A stretch of DNA of 34,421 nucleotides, taken from assembly GCA_023653025.1 (NCBI GenBank), contig JAMNXS010000029.1:1-34421 (forward strand), in the 5' to 3' direction. The position numbers and the translations under genes are program-made. The notes under the pieces are model-generated. The model was not told where the DNA came from and ran no database searches. It saw nothing but the letters and a program-made list of their open reading frames with translations. Of the stretch, positions 16,670 through 24,382 are shown piece by piece. Position 1 is the stretch's first letter. Each line of letters begins with the position of its first letter. This DNA is from Burkholderiaceae bacterium (GTDB taxonomy: Bacteria > Pseudomonadota > Gammaproteobacteria > Burkholderiales > Burkholderiaceae_D).

Positions 16670-18415
16670 ATGGATCACCATATCCCGCTGATTACCACCC
16701 TCGCTGCCGCGTTCACGCTCGCGCTGGCCTTCGGCACGCTGGCCGTGCGCCTGAAAATGCCGGCGCTCGTCGGCTACCTGCTGGCCGGGGTGGCGATCGG
16801 GCCGTTCACGCCCGGCTTCGTCGCCGATGCCGGGCTGGCGACCGAACTGGCCGAGATCGGCGTCATGCTGCTGATGTTCGGCGTCGGCCTGCACTTCTCG
16901 ATCGACGACCTGATGGCCGTGCGCAAGATCGCCGTGCCGGGCGCCGTGCTGCAGATTGCCGTGGCCACGGCGCTGGGCGTGGCGCTGGCCACGGGCTGGG
17001 GCTGGGACCTCGCCGCCGGGCTGATCTTCGGGCTGTCGCTGTCGGTCGCCAGTACCGTGGTGCTGCTGCGCGCGCTCGAGGCGCGCGGCATGCTGGATTC
17101 AATGAACGGGCGCATCGCCGTCGGCTGGCTGGTGGTCGAAGACCTGGTCATGGTGCTGGTGCTGGTGCTGCTGCCGGCGGTCGGCGAGCTGATGGCAGGT
17201 ACCGGCGGCAGCGGCGGCGGCAGTGTCGGCACAGGCGGTAACGCGCACGGCGCGCTGCTGGCCACGCTCGGCTCGGCGCTGCTGAAGGTGGCGCTGTTCA
17301 TTGGCCTGATGCTGGCCGTCGGGCGCAAGCTGCTGCCGCGACTGTTGTGGCTGGTCGCGCAGACCGGCTCGCGCGAGTTGTTCCGGCTGTGCGTGGTCGC
17401 GGCCGCCATCGGCATTGCAGTCGGCGCCGCGCAGTTGTTCGGGGTGTCGTTCGCGCTCGGCGCCTTCTTCGCCGGCATGGTGCTGCGCGAGTCGGAGTTC
17501 AGCCAGCAGGCCGCCGAGGAATCGCTGCCGCTGCGCGATGCCTTCGCCGTGCTGTTCTTCGTATCGGTCGGTATGCTGTTCGACCCGCGCGTGCTGGTCG
17601 AACAGCCGCTGCAAGTGCTGGCCGTGGTGGCCATCATCATGCTCGGCAAGTCGCTGGCGGCCGCGCTGCTGGTGCTGGCCTTCCGCTATCCGCTCAACAC
17701 CTCGCTGATCGTGTCGGCCAGCCTCGCGCAGATCGGCGAATTCTCGTTCATCCTCGCCGGGCTCGGCGTGGCGCTCGGCCTCATGCCGGAAGCCGGGCGC
17801 ACGCTGGTGCTGGCCGGCGCCATCGTCTCGATCGCGCTCAACCCGCTGCTGTTTGCCGCCATCGAGCCGCTGCGCCGCTGGATGCAGGAACGCTCGCCGC
17901 TGGCGCGCCGGCTGGCCAGTTCGGCCGATGCGCTAGGCGAGCTGCCGATGAGCACCGAAGAGAAATACCTGTCCGGCCAGACCGTGCTGGTCGGCTGGGG
18001 CCGGGTCGGGCGGCGCATCGCCGAGGCACTCGATACCCACGGCATTCCGTATGTGGTGGTCGAGCGCAATCGCGAGCTGGTCGAACGCCTGCGTGCCGAC
18101 GGCAAGGCCGCGGTGGCCGGCGACGGCGGCGACGCCATGGCGCTGATCCAGGCCCACATTGCACGCGCCGCCCTGCTGGTGATTGCCGTGCCGGATACCG
18201 TGGACGTGCGCGCCGCGCTCGGCTGCGCGCAACAGCTCAACCCCGCACTGCAAGTCATGGTGCGCCTGCACAGCGAAGATGAGGCGCGGCTGCTGGCCGA
18301 CCAGGTCAATGGCCGCATCTTCTTGGGCGAGGCCGAGCTCGCGCGCGGCATGATCGCCGAGGTGCTGCAGCGCTACGGGCTGCAGGATCAGCGCCGCTCG
18401 GCGATGAACACGTAG
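16670..18415 (+). CDS. Kef/YbaL-type monovalent cation/proton antiporter with RCK domain
   Basis: This 581-residue CPA2-family antiporter has about twelve hydrophobic segments over residues 5-385, with GYLLAGVAIGPFTPGF near 35-50 and LMFGVGLHFSIDDL near 66-80 as in KefB/YbaL proteins. A cytoplasmic TrkA-N (RCK) domain follows, with the nucleotide-binding loop GWGRVG at 442-447 and VVVERNRELVE as the second strand. The length (581) and order agree with YbaL (about 560). Such proteins export K+ or Na+ in exchange for protons; regulation through a bound nucleotide is expected. The ATG at 16670 is the first after the divergent promoter gap; its ribosome-binding site is weak (AGGA at 16655-16658). 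The 3' end overlaps the convergent methyltransferase gene by 28 bases. Confidence 0.9.
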   Translation: MDHHIPLITTLAAAFTLALAFGTLAVRLKMPALVGYLLAGVAIGPFTPGFVADAGLATELAEIGVMLLMFGVGLHFSIDDLMAVRKIAVPGAVLQIAVATALGVALATGWGWDLAAGLIFGLSLSVASTVVLLRALEARGMLDSMNGRIAVGWLVVEDLVMVLVLVLLPAVGELMAGTGGSGGGSVGTGGNAHGALLATLGSALLKVALFIGLMLAVGRKLLPRLLWLVAQTGSRELFRLCVVAAAIGIAVGAAQLFGVSFALGAFFAGMVLRESEFSQQAAEESLPLRDAFAVLFFVSVGMLFDPRVLVEQPLQVLAVVAIIMLGKSLAAALLVLAFRYPLNTSLIVSASLAQIGEFSFILAGLGVALGLMPEAGRTLVLAGAIVSIALNPLLFAAIEPLRRWMQERSPLARRLASSADALGELPMSTEEKYLSGQTVLVGWGRVGRRIAEALDTHGIPYVVVERNRELVERLRADGKAAVAGDGGDAMALIQAHIARAALLVIAVPDTVDVRAALGCAQQLNPALQVMVRLHSEDEARLLADQVNGRIFLGEAELARGMIAEVLQRYGLQDQRRSAMNT

Positions 18416-19194
18416 CGGTTCAGGCTGAAAAAATAATCGCCTTCGGCGCCGATGGCACGCGCATCGTCGCGCCACGCGCGGATGTCGTCGGCCGTCAGGC
18501 CGAGGCGTCCGGCCGCAAAATCGCCGATCAGGCGCATCATGCCGACGCTGTAGGTATCCGGGTCATAGCCGAGATTCAGCAGCGGCACGACCTCGACGCG
18601 CACGTCGGCGAAGCCGGCCTGCAGCAGGCGACGCTTCAACGTGCGTGGCAATTGCGGATGGGGTATGTGCTGGTTCCAGGCCTCAAGCACGCGGCGCATG
18701 CGCGCATCGTCGTGACTGGCCCAAACGGCGGATTCCCAGTCGGTGTCGACCAGCACGGCGCGGCCGCCGGGCCGGATCACGCGCGCCAGTTCGGCCAGCG
18801 CGGCATCGATCTGCTCGACATATTCGTACACCTGCGAGGCCAGCGCGACATCGAAGCGCCCGTCTTCCCACGGCAGCCGGGTCACGTCGGCGCGCTCGAA
18901 CGCCACCTGCGGCAGACCGGCGCAGCGCTGCCGCGCGATGGACAGCATCGGCGGCGCGATGTCGACGCCGATCACGCTGCCCTGCGCGCCGACCGCCTGC
19001 GCCAGCACCTCGGTCGTCAGGCCCGGGCCGCAGCCGATGTCAAGCGCCTGCTCACCGGACTGCGGTGCCAGCAGCGCCAGTACCTTCGCGCGCTGCGCGA
19101 CGACATCCGACGTCAGGTAGACGGCCGTCAGCGTGCGTGATGCCTGTTCGTCGAATTGTTCTTCTGCCGTCGGTGCGGCGTTCATAGTTGTCAT
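18388..19194 (-). CDS. SAM-dependent methyltransferase
   Basis: This 268-residue class I methyltransferase has motif I DIGCGPG (52-58), motif II VIGVDIAPPML with the acidic residue that binds the SAM ribose, FERADVTRLPWEDGRFDVAL around motifs III-IV, and VIRPGGRAVLVDTDW after it, the pattern of UbiE/COQ5-like enzymes. The substrate cannot be told from the sequence; small molecules are most common in this family. The ATG at 19194 overlaps the stop of the upstream alpha/beta hydrolase in an ATGA, so translation is probably coupled; a second ATG three codons on (19185) is possible. Its 3' end overlaps the convergent antiporter gene by 28 bases, leaving no room for an intergenic terminator. Confidence 0.88.
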   Translation of the reverse strand: MTTMNAAPTAEEQFDEQASRTLTAVYLTSDVVAQRAKVLALLAPQSGEQALDIGCGPGLTTEVLAQAVGAQGSVIGVDIAPPMLSIARQRCAGLPQVAFERADVTRLPWEDGRFDVALASQVYEYVEQIDAALAELARVIRPGGRAVLVDTDWESAVWASHDDARMRRVLEAWNQHIPHPQLPRTLKRRLLQAGFADVRVEVVPLLNLGYDPDTYSVGMMRLIGDFAAGRLGLTADDIRAWRDDARAIGAEGDYFFSLNRYVFIAERR

Positions 19195-20234
19195 TGGGTG
19201 TCGATGCGTATCAGTCCGTCGAGCAGCGCCCGGTGAAAACGCTCCGGTGCCTGCATTTGCGGCGCGTGGCCGAGATCGGCGAACAATACCAGCTTCGCTC
19301 CCGGAATCCGCTCGGCGGCGCGGCGCGCCAGCTGCGGGTAATTGCCGATGCGTGCCTTCACGTCCGGCGGCGCGATGTCCTTGCCAATGGCGGTATTGTC
19401 CTTCTCGCCGATCAGCAGCAGCGTCGGTACGGCGAGCTGGCCGAACTCGTGCACGACTGGCTGCGTGTAGATCATGTCGTACAGAAGCGCCGAATGCCAG
19501 GCGACGATGTCGCGCCCCGGGCCGCGGAACATCCCGGCCAGCATCTGCACCCAGCGCTCGTACTCGGGCCGCCACTCGTTAACGTAATAGGTGATGCGCT
19601 CGTAGTTGCGGATGCGCTCGGCCGTCACCTGCAGCTCGCGCGCATGCCACTGGTCTATGCTGAGCGAGGGCACGCCCTCGGCCTTCCAGTCCTCGAGCCC
19701 GATCGGATTGACCATCACCAGTTGCTCGACGCGCTCGGGGAACATCAGCGCCATGCGGGTGGCCAGCATGCCGCCGGTCGAATGGCCGATCACGGTGAAG
19801 CGCGAAATGCGCAGCGAATCGAGCAAGGCCTTCGTGTTGTGTGCCAGCTGCTGGAAGCTGTACTGATAGGCCGCCGGCTTGGTCGATTTGCAGAAGCCGA
19901 TCTGGTCCGGAACGATCACGCGATAGCCCTGCTGCTGCAGGAAGCGCATCGTGCCTTCCCAGGTCGCCGCGCAGAAGTTCTTCCCGTGCAGCAGGACGAC
20001 GCTGCGGCCGTTCGGTTTCCCGGGCCGCAGATCGAGATAGGCCATCTGCACCGGCTGCCGCTGAGATTCGAAACGGAAGCGCTGCACCGGCGCCGGGTAG
20101 TCGAAGCCTTCGAGTTCGGGGCCGAATTCGGGGCCGTATTCGGGTCCGGACAGCCGCTCGTCGGCATGCGCGCCGCCGACGCCCGCCGCCAGCGCCGCGA
20201 CCAGCAGCGCACACCGGATGAGCAGGCTACTCAT
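19191..20234 (-). CDS. Exported alpha/beta hydrolase
   Basis: This 347-residue protein begins MSSLLIRCALLVAALAAGVG and has a cleavage site near GAHA-D, so it is predicted to be periplasmic or secreted. The fold motifs are complete: oxyanion region LLHGKNF (81-87), nucleophile elbow GHSTGG with Ser152 (150-155), acid Asp279 in IGEKDNT and His323 in ADLGHAPQ. A short YGPEFGPELE repeat (33-42) follows the signal. The substrate is unknown; haloalkane dehalogenase-like and carboxylesterase branches share this arrangement, but the nucleophile here is Ser, arguing for an esterase or C-C hydrolase. Its ATG (20234) overlaps the end of the YoeB toxin gene by 8 bases, and its TGA overlaps the methyltransferase ATG, placing it inside a four-gene overlapping chain. 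Confidence 0.88.
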   Translation of the reverse strand: MSSLLIRCALLVAALAAGVGGAHADERLSGPEYGPEFGPELEGFDYPAPVQRFRFESQRQPVQMAYLDLRPGKPNGRSVVLLHGKNFCAATWEGTMRFLQQQGYRVIVPDQIGFCKSTKPAAYQYSFQQLAHNTKALLDSLRISRFTVIGHSTGGMLATRMALMFPERVEQLVMVNPIGLEDWKAEGVPSLSIDQWHARELQVTAERIRNYERITYYVNEWRPEYERWVQMLAGMFRGPGRDIVAWHSALLYDMIYTQPVVHEFGQLAVPTLLLIGEKDNTAIGKDIAPPDVKARIGNYPQLARRAAERIPGAKLVLFADLGHAPQMQAPERFHRALLDGLIRIDTQ

Positions 20235-20493
20235 AATGCGACCACATTCTCAGTATCTTCACTGCACGCTCCTCCTTGAGGACCTGATAGACAAGACGAT
20301 GCTGGATATTGATACGCCTCGAGCATGCGCCGGCCAGATCGCCCACCAGGGCCTCGTGGCGCGGAGGATTCTGAAACGGATTGCTCTCGAGTTCCGACAG
20401 CAGCGCTTCGGCTTGCGGCCGCAGTCCGGCGGCCGTCAATTTTTTTGCATCCTTTTGTGCGTCGCGGGTGAAGTGGAGCGTCCACTTCACCAT
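20227..20493 (-). CDS. yoeB: YoeB/Txe-family mRNA interferase toxin
   Basis: This 88-residue protein matches YoeB (84 residues), a ribosome-dependent endoribonuclease that cleaves mRNA in the A site. It shows the family start VKWTLHFTRDAQKDAKKL, the NPFQNPPRHEAL segment with the catalytic-region Glu47, SRRINIQHRLVYQV with Arg60 or Arg66 in the catalytic position, and a C-terminal SHYE with His86 matching the essential terminal His of YoeB. The ATG (20493-20491) overlaps the end of the antitoxin gene by 7 bases, the standard arrangement. Unusually, its own end overlaps the start of the downstream hydrolase by 8 bases. All key residues appear present, so the toxin is probably functional. Confidence 0.92.
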   Translation of the reverse strand: MVKWTLHFTRDAQKDAKKLTAAGLRPQAEALLSELESNPFQNPPRHEALVGDLAGACSRRINIQHRLVYQVLKEERAVKILRMWSHYE

Positions 20494-20729
20494 TTGACGG
20501 TTTTGCTGGTCTTCGCCAGCGGCGTGTTCATCCCCTTGCGGATCGATTCGCGCATACCGGGCACGGCGAGCAGATGCAGGGTCTCCTGAATCGCGGCCCA
20601 GTCCTCCTCGGAGACCAGCACGGCCGAATTGCGCTTGCCGGATATCACCACCGGCTGGTGCGATTCGGCGGCCTCGTCGATCAGCTTGAACAGATTGGCT
20701 CTCGCCTGGCTTGCAGTCAGCACATCCAT
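20487..20729 (-). CDS. yefM: YefM/Phd-family antitoxin
   Basis: This 80-residue protein is the antitoxin partner of the following YoeB toxin. The N-terminal two-thirds has the Phd/YefM DNA-binding fold (MDVLTASQARANLFKLIDEA, then HQPVVISGKRNSAVLVSEED), and the C-terminus (about 55-80, with LAVPGMRESIRKGMNTPL) is the flexible part that wraps the toxin. GGAGGG lies 5 bases before the ATG at 20729. Autoregulation by the antitoxin or the complex is expected for the family; paired ACGTAC sites directly upstream are candidate operators. Confidence 0.92.
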   Translation of the reverse strand: MDVLTASQARANLFKLIDEAAESHQPVVISGKRNSAVLVSEEDWAAIQETLHLLAVPGMRESIRKGMNTPLAKTSKTVKW

Positions 20730-20741
20730 GTCGCCCTCCGG

Positions 20742-20759
20742 ACGTACAAAAAAACGTAC
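20742..20759. promoter_or_regulatory. Candidate operator of the antitoxin-toxin genes
   Basis: Two ACGTAC copies (20742-20747 and 20754-20759) are separated by exactly six A residues, 12 bases apart, just upstream of the antitoxin ribosome-binding site. YefM-type regulators bind short GTAC-containing palindromes, so this is a plausible autoregulatory site. A weak minus-strand promoter (TTGCGG, 18 bases, TAGCAT) lies just upstream of it. Confidence 0.45.
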
Positions 20760-20819
20760 GACATGCTAGACCAGGTTGGCGCCCGTCCGCAACAGGAAAA
20801 AGGCAAGGAAAAAAAGCAA

Positions 20820-20852
20820 GGAAAACGACGAGCCGGCGGGCAAGCGCCCGGC
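20820..20852 (-). terminator. Candidate terminator after the MHS-family transporter gene
   Basis: Directly after the transporter stop, the minus strand has a GC-rich hairpin at 20852-20832 (outer arms GCCGG and CCGGC, or inner arms CGGGC and GCCCG) followed by TCGTCGTTTTCC and further T-rich stretches to about 20801. The T run is interrupted, so efficiency is uncertain. Confidence 0.4.
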
Positions 20853-20854
20853 CA

Positions 20855-22168
20855 TCAGTCGAGGTCGGGCTGGCGATGTCGCTCGGCAATGAACAGTGCA
20901 GCGACCAGGCCTACGATCGCCCCAAACATCACATAATAGGAAGGCGCCAGCGGCGTGCCGGTGACGGCGATCAGCCAGGTGACGATCAGCTGGGCGAAGC
21001 CGCCGAACAGCATGACCGCAAGGTTGTACGCCAGCGCAAGGCCGGTCGAGCGCTGCCGTACCGGGAACTGCTCGGCCAGCGCCGTCGAGATCGCGCCGAA
21101 ACCGACGGCGATCGCGCTGCACAGCGTCATCTGCATGACCAGCAGCCGCGGCAACCCCGGCTCGGCGATCACCCAGCCCAGCAACGGGTATGGCAGCACC
21201 AGATAAAGGAAGGCGGCCGACATCAGCACGGGCCGGCGGCCGATACGGTCGGACAGCATGCCGAACAGCGGAATCAGCAGCGTCAGACAGAGCAGGCCGG
21301 CGACTTGCGCGCTGAAGGCGGCGCCGAGCGGAATCTGCAGCTGGGTCTTCGCGAACGTGGGCATGTAGATCAGCACCACATAAAACATGATGGTCGACGA
21401 CACCACCAGCCCGAACGACACCAGCACCGCGCGCGCCTGTGTGCGCAGCAGCGACAGCAGGCCGGCGGTGGCGGACGGGGCGGCGGGGTCGTCCCGCGCC
21501 GAACGGGCGGCCTCGACGAAAGCCTCGGTTTCCTCGAGATGGCGGCGCATCCACAGGCCGACCGGGCCGATCAGCAGGCCGACAATGAACGGCAGCCGCC
21601 AGCCCCAGCTGTCGACCTGCTCCGGCGTCAGGCCCTGCGTGACCAGCATGCCGGCCGTTGCGCCGCCGAGCGCGGCCAGCGCCTGTCCGACCATTTGCAG
21701 CGAGCCGTAGAAGCCGCGCCGGCCAGGCGGCGCGCTCTCGATCAGGAAGGCGGTGGCGCTGGCGAACTCGCCGCCAGTGGCCGCGCCCTGCAGCAGGCGC
21801 GCCAGCACGATCAGCGCCGGCGCCGCCGCACCGATGGCCGCATGGGTCGGCGCGAACGCGATCATGGCGATCGAGATCGTCATCAGCAGGATGATCAGCT
21901 GCAGCGCGGCCTTGCGTCCGCGGCGGTCGGCGTAGATGCCGATCAGCACGCCGCCCACCGGGCGCATGAAGAAGCCGACGCCGAAGGTCGCCATCGCCAG
22001 CAGTAGCGACGCGTACTCGGTATCGGACGGAAAAAAGAGCCGCGAGATGATCACCGTCAGAAACCCGTAGACAACGAAGTCGTACCACTCGAGCGCATTG
22101 CCGATGACGGCGGCGACGATCTGGCGGGTGCGGGGTGTGCGGGGTGTGGAGGTCAGGCTGCTGGACAT
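20855..22168 (-). CDS. MHS-family (metabolite:H+ symporter) MFS transporter
   Basis: This 437-residue protein is a twelve-TM major facilitator transporter of the KgtP/ProP/CitA type. It starts with the family hallmark GNALEWYDFVVYGF and RLFFPS, has the MFS loop motif GIYADRRGRKAALQ between TM2 and TM3, GGEFASATAFLIESAPPGRRG after TM4 as in MHS proteins, a central cytoplasmic loop with RRHLEETEAF, and the second loop motif GMLSDRIGRRPVL between TM8 and TM9. These carriers import carboxylates or compatible solutes with protons; the actual substrate cannot be assigned. I chose the ATG at 22168 over an upstream one because it gives the standard length and start and has AAGGAAAA upstream. Confidence 0.9.
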   Translation of the reverse strand: MSSSLTSTPRTPRTRQIVAAVIGNALEWYDFVVYGFLTVIISRLFFPSDTEYASLLLAMATFGVGFFMRPVGGVLIGIYADRRGRKAALQLIILLMTISIAMIAFAPTHAAIGAAAPALIVLARLLQGAATGGEFASATAFLIESAPPGRRGFYGSLQMVGQALAALGGATAGMLVTQGLTPEQVDSWGWRLPFIVGLLIGPVGLWMRRHLEETEAFVEAARSARDDPAAPSATAGLLSLLRTQARAVLVSFGLVVSSTIMFYVVLIYMPTFAKTQLQIPLGAAFSAQVAGLLCLTLLIPLFGMLSDRIGRRPVLMSAAFLYLVLPYPLLGWVIAEPGLPRLLVMQMTLCSAIAVGFGAISTALAEQFPVRQRSTGLALAYNLAVMLFGGFAQLIVTWLIAVTGTPLAPSYYVMFGAIVGLVAALFIAERHRQPDLD

Positions 22169-22200
22169 CGGTCGTTTTCCTTGTTCTTGTCGGGCGCTCG

Positions 22201-22238
22201 GCTCGGCGGGTCGAGTCGGAAGCGGGCTCGGCGGGTCG
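22201..22238. repeat. 13-base direct repeat in the divergent gap
   Basis: GCTCGGCGGGTCG occurs at 22201-22213 and 22226-22238 (25 bases apart) in the 217-base gap between the MHS transporter and the NnrU-like gene. No function can be assigned. Confidence 0.6.
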
Positions 22239-22385
22239 CCTCGGTGCTTGCCGGTCACGTAACCGACATCCTAAACGTCCTGCGGGCGGAGCGGGCAAGT
22301 CGCCGCCCGCCGGTCCGGCCCGCCCCGGCGGCGCGCTTCAGTTACACTCGCGCACTGTTCATTGCCACCCTTGCGGAGAATTCCC

Positions 22386-23057
22386 ATGATCCTGCTGATC
22401 GCCGGCCTCATCCTGTTCCTTGGCGCGCACTCGATGCGCGTCTTTGCCGATGGCTGGCGCAGCGACGTGATCGCCCGGCTCGGCGAAAAACCGTGGAAGG
22501 TGCTGGTCACGATCGTCTCCGTGATCGGCTTCGTGCTGATCGTCGTCGGCTACGGCGACGCGCGCACGGCCCCCGTCGTGCTGTGGAATCCGCCACTCTG
22601 GACGCGCCATCTCGCCGTTCCGCTGACTGCCATCGCCTTCATCCTGCTGGCCGCCGCCTATGTGCCGCGCAACCGCCTGAAAGCCCGCATCGGGCATCCG
22701 ATGGTGGCCGGCGTCAAGCTCTGGGCCTTGGCCCACCTGCTGGCCAACGGCACGCTGGCCGATCTGCTGCTGTTCGGCGGCTTCCTCGCGTGGGCGGTCG
22801 TCGATTTCATGGTGTCGCGCCGCCGCGACCGCGCCGGTTCGGTCAGCTACCCGGAGGGCACGCTGTCGCGCACGCTGCTGACGGTCGTTATCGGCCTCGT
22901 CGCCTGGGCAGTGTTTGCGATGGCTCTGCATACCCGCTGGATCGGCGTCTCGCCGCTGCCCATGCCGCGCGGCAGCGCCATGCCGGAGGCGGCCGTCGGC
23001 CAGCCGGCGGCCACCGAAACCGCCGCGCCGCCGGGTGCGGCCGACTCACCCCGCTGA
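22386..23057 (+). CDS. NnrU-family membrane protein
   Basis: This 223-residue protein matches NnrU, an integral membrane protein of unknown biochemical role first linked to nitric oxide and nitrite reduction genes. It starts MILLIAGLILFLGAHSMRVF, has about five to six membrane segments, and carries the family's GHPMVAGVKLWALAHLLANG region with its conserved His and Asn, then SVSYPEGTLSRTL. The C-terminal 40 residues are an Ala/Pro-rich extension not needed for the family. GGAGAA precedes the ATG at 22386; a TTG eight codons upstream is less likely. A TACACT (-10-like) lies at 22343-22348. No nitrite or nitric oxide reductase genes are nearby, so a role in denitrification is not supported here. 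Confidence 0.85.
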   Translation: MILLIAGLILFLGAHSMRVFADGWRSDVIARLGEKPWKVLVTIVSVIGFVLIVVGYGDARTAPVVLWNPPLWTRHLAVPLTAIAFILLAAAYVPRNRLKARIGHPMVAGVKLWALAHLLANGTLADLLLFGGFLAWAVVDFMVSRRRDRAGSVSYPEGTLSRTLLTVVIGLVAWAVFAMALHTRWIGVSPLPMPRGSAMPEAAVGQPAATETAAPPGAADSPR

Positions 23058-23136
23058 CAGCACCGACCGCCCGGGCGGCCGCCGCCGCCCTCGCCTCTTC
23101 CACCCCTCCCGCCGCTCCCCCAGGTGCCGCCCGCCG

Positions 23137-23194
23137 GACCGGCACAAGCCCGGCACCAGACCGGCACCAGACCGGCACCAGACCAGCACCGGCA
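23137..23194. repeat. 11-base tandem repeat
   Basis: About five imperfect copies of an ACCGGCACCAG unit lie just downstream of the NnrU-like gene. No function is apparent. Confidence 0.7.
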
Positions 23195-23433
23195 CTCCGC
23201 CGCCAACACCCCGCGATTGAAAAATTCTGAAACAGGGACTGGCAGCGCGAATCTTCCTGATGATAATCGGTCTATATCGCCATGTTGCTTTCCATAGCCT
23301 GAAGCCCAGGCTGGCGGCTGCCGAACTTGCCTGTTGAACAACGCACTGGTCCGCTGCCCGCTGCGTTTCGAGCGCACATCACGCCGCTGCGCCTCCGAGC
23401 GAGTAACAAATTTTGCAATCAGACGGTAATCAA

Positions 23434-23462
23434 TTGCACTCTGACGCCATAATATTTATTAT
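23434..23462 (+). promoter_or_regulatory. Candidate promoter of the hydratase-fold gene
   Basis: TTGCAC (23434-23439) and TATTAT (23457-23462, 5/6) are 17 bases apart in an AT-rich island 50 bases before the start codon at 23513. Confidence 0.4.
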
Positions 23463-23512
23463 TTGGTTTAATTTGTGACCGACTAGTTTTCCCTCATCTC
23501 AAGGAGACCAGC

Positions 23513-24355
23513 ATGCTGATGTCGACCCAAGCCAACCGGTACGCGCACGCGCTGCTGAAGGCACGCGCTGGCGGCACCTTGCATCCCCTGTTGACGGCGG
23601 AAGCGAAGCTGAACATCGACGACGCCTACGACGTCGCCCGCAGCCTGCTGAACATCCGCATCGCCAACGGCGAAACGCCGCTCGGCCGCAAGATCGCCTT
23701 CAGCAACCGCCGCGTGCAGGCGCGCTACGGCAAGACCGAGCCGATCCGGCAGCCGCTCTGGACCACGCTGTATGACAGCACGGTCGAGTTCGCGATGGAC
23801 AACTCGGCCATCCACAGCCTGACCAAGGCGCTGCAGCCGCGCATCGAGCCGCAGATCGTGTTCAAGCTGGCGCGCACACCGGCGGCCGAAGCAAGCCTGC
23901 AGGATCTGGCCGAGTCGCTGGAGTGGATGGCGCACGGCTTCGAAATCGCCGTCTCGCCTTTCCGCAACTGGGAATTCGACGCCGCCGACGTGGTCGCCGG
24001 CTTCGGCCTGCACCGCAAGCTGATCGTCGGCGAGCCGCGCATGCTGTCGCGCCAGGGCCGGCGCACGCTGGGCGACGTGCTGGCATCGGCCAGCCTGTCG
24101 ATGTCCCGGCTGGTGGCCGGCAGCGGCGGGATCTGCGCCGCCGGCTTCGGCAACGACCTGATGGAAAGCCCGCTGCATGCGCTGCACGCGCTGCATCGGC
24201 AGCTGCATGCGCAAAAGGCGTTCCAGCCGCTGCAAGCCGGCGAGATCATCGCCACCGGCAGCTGGACCGATCCGCTGCCGGTCAAGCGCGGCGAAGTATG
24301 GATGAGCGCGTTCGGCCAGCTCAACCTGCCCGGCCTGCGCGTGGCCTTCAACTGA
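23513..24355 (+). CDS. Hydratase/decarboxylase-fold enzyme (2-keto-4-pentenoate hydratase family)
   Basis: This 280-residue cytoplasmic protein belongs to the same superfamily as the exported homologue at 12127 but is only distantly similar. The family start ANRYAHALLKARAGG, GETPLGRKIAFSNRR and the metal-site region PRIEPQIVFKLA are visible, followed by HGFEIAVSPFRNWEF with a third Glu. The usual E-x-E pair reads E-P-Q here: the second carboxylate is Gln. The family catalyses hydration or decarboxylation of 2-keto acids from meta-cleavage of aromatics with Mg2+ or Mn2+; the altered ligand leaves activity uncertain. AAGGAG (23501-23506) sits 6 bases before the ATG. The Dps gene follows by 27 bases and may be co-transcribed. 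Confidence 0.82.
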   Translation: MLMSTQANRYAHALLKARAGGTLHPLLTAEAKLNIDDAYDVARSLLNIRIANGETPLGRKIAFSNRRVQARYGKTEPIRQPLWTTLYDSTVEFAMDNSAIHSLTKALQPRIEPQIVFKLARTPAAEASLQDLAESLEWMAHGFEIAVSPFRNWEFDAADVVAGFGLHRKLIVGEPRMLSRQGRRTLGDVLASASLSMSRLVAGSGGICAAGFGNDLMESPLHALHALHRQLHAQKAFQPLQAGEIIATGSWTDPLPVKRGEVWMSAFGQLNLPGLRVAFN

Positions 24356-24382
24356 CGCCGCGCCCCGGTCCAGAGGGAAACC

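Larger units (their letters stand above)
23058..23512. other. 455-base gene-free interval
   Basis: No credible gene is seen. The left part is GC-rich with an 11-base tandem repeat (23137-23194). The right part becomes sharply AT-rich from about 23400 and holds the candidate promoter of the hydratase-fold gene at 23513. Confidence 0.7.

Noticed and set aside
22386-23057. A denitrification or nitric oxide reduction locus suggested by the NnrU-like gene
   Set aside because: No nir, nor or nnrS-type gene is nearby, so the family name alone does not support it.
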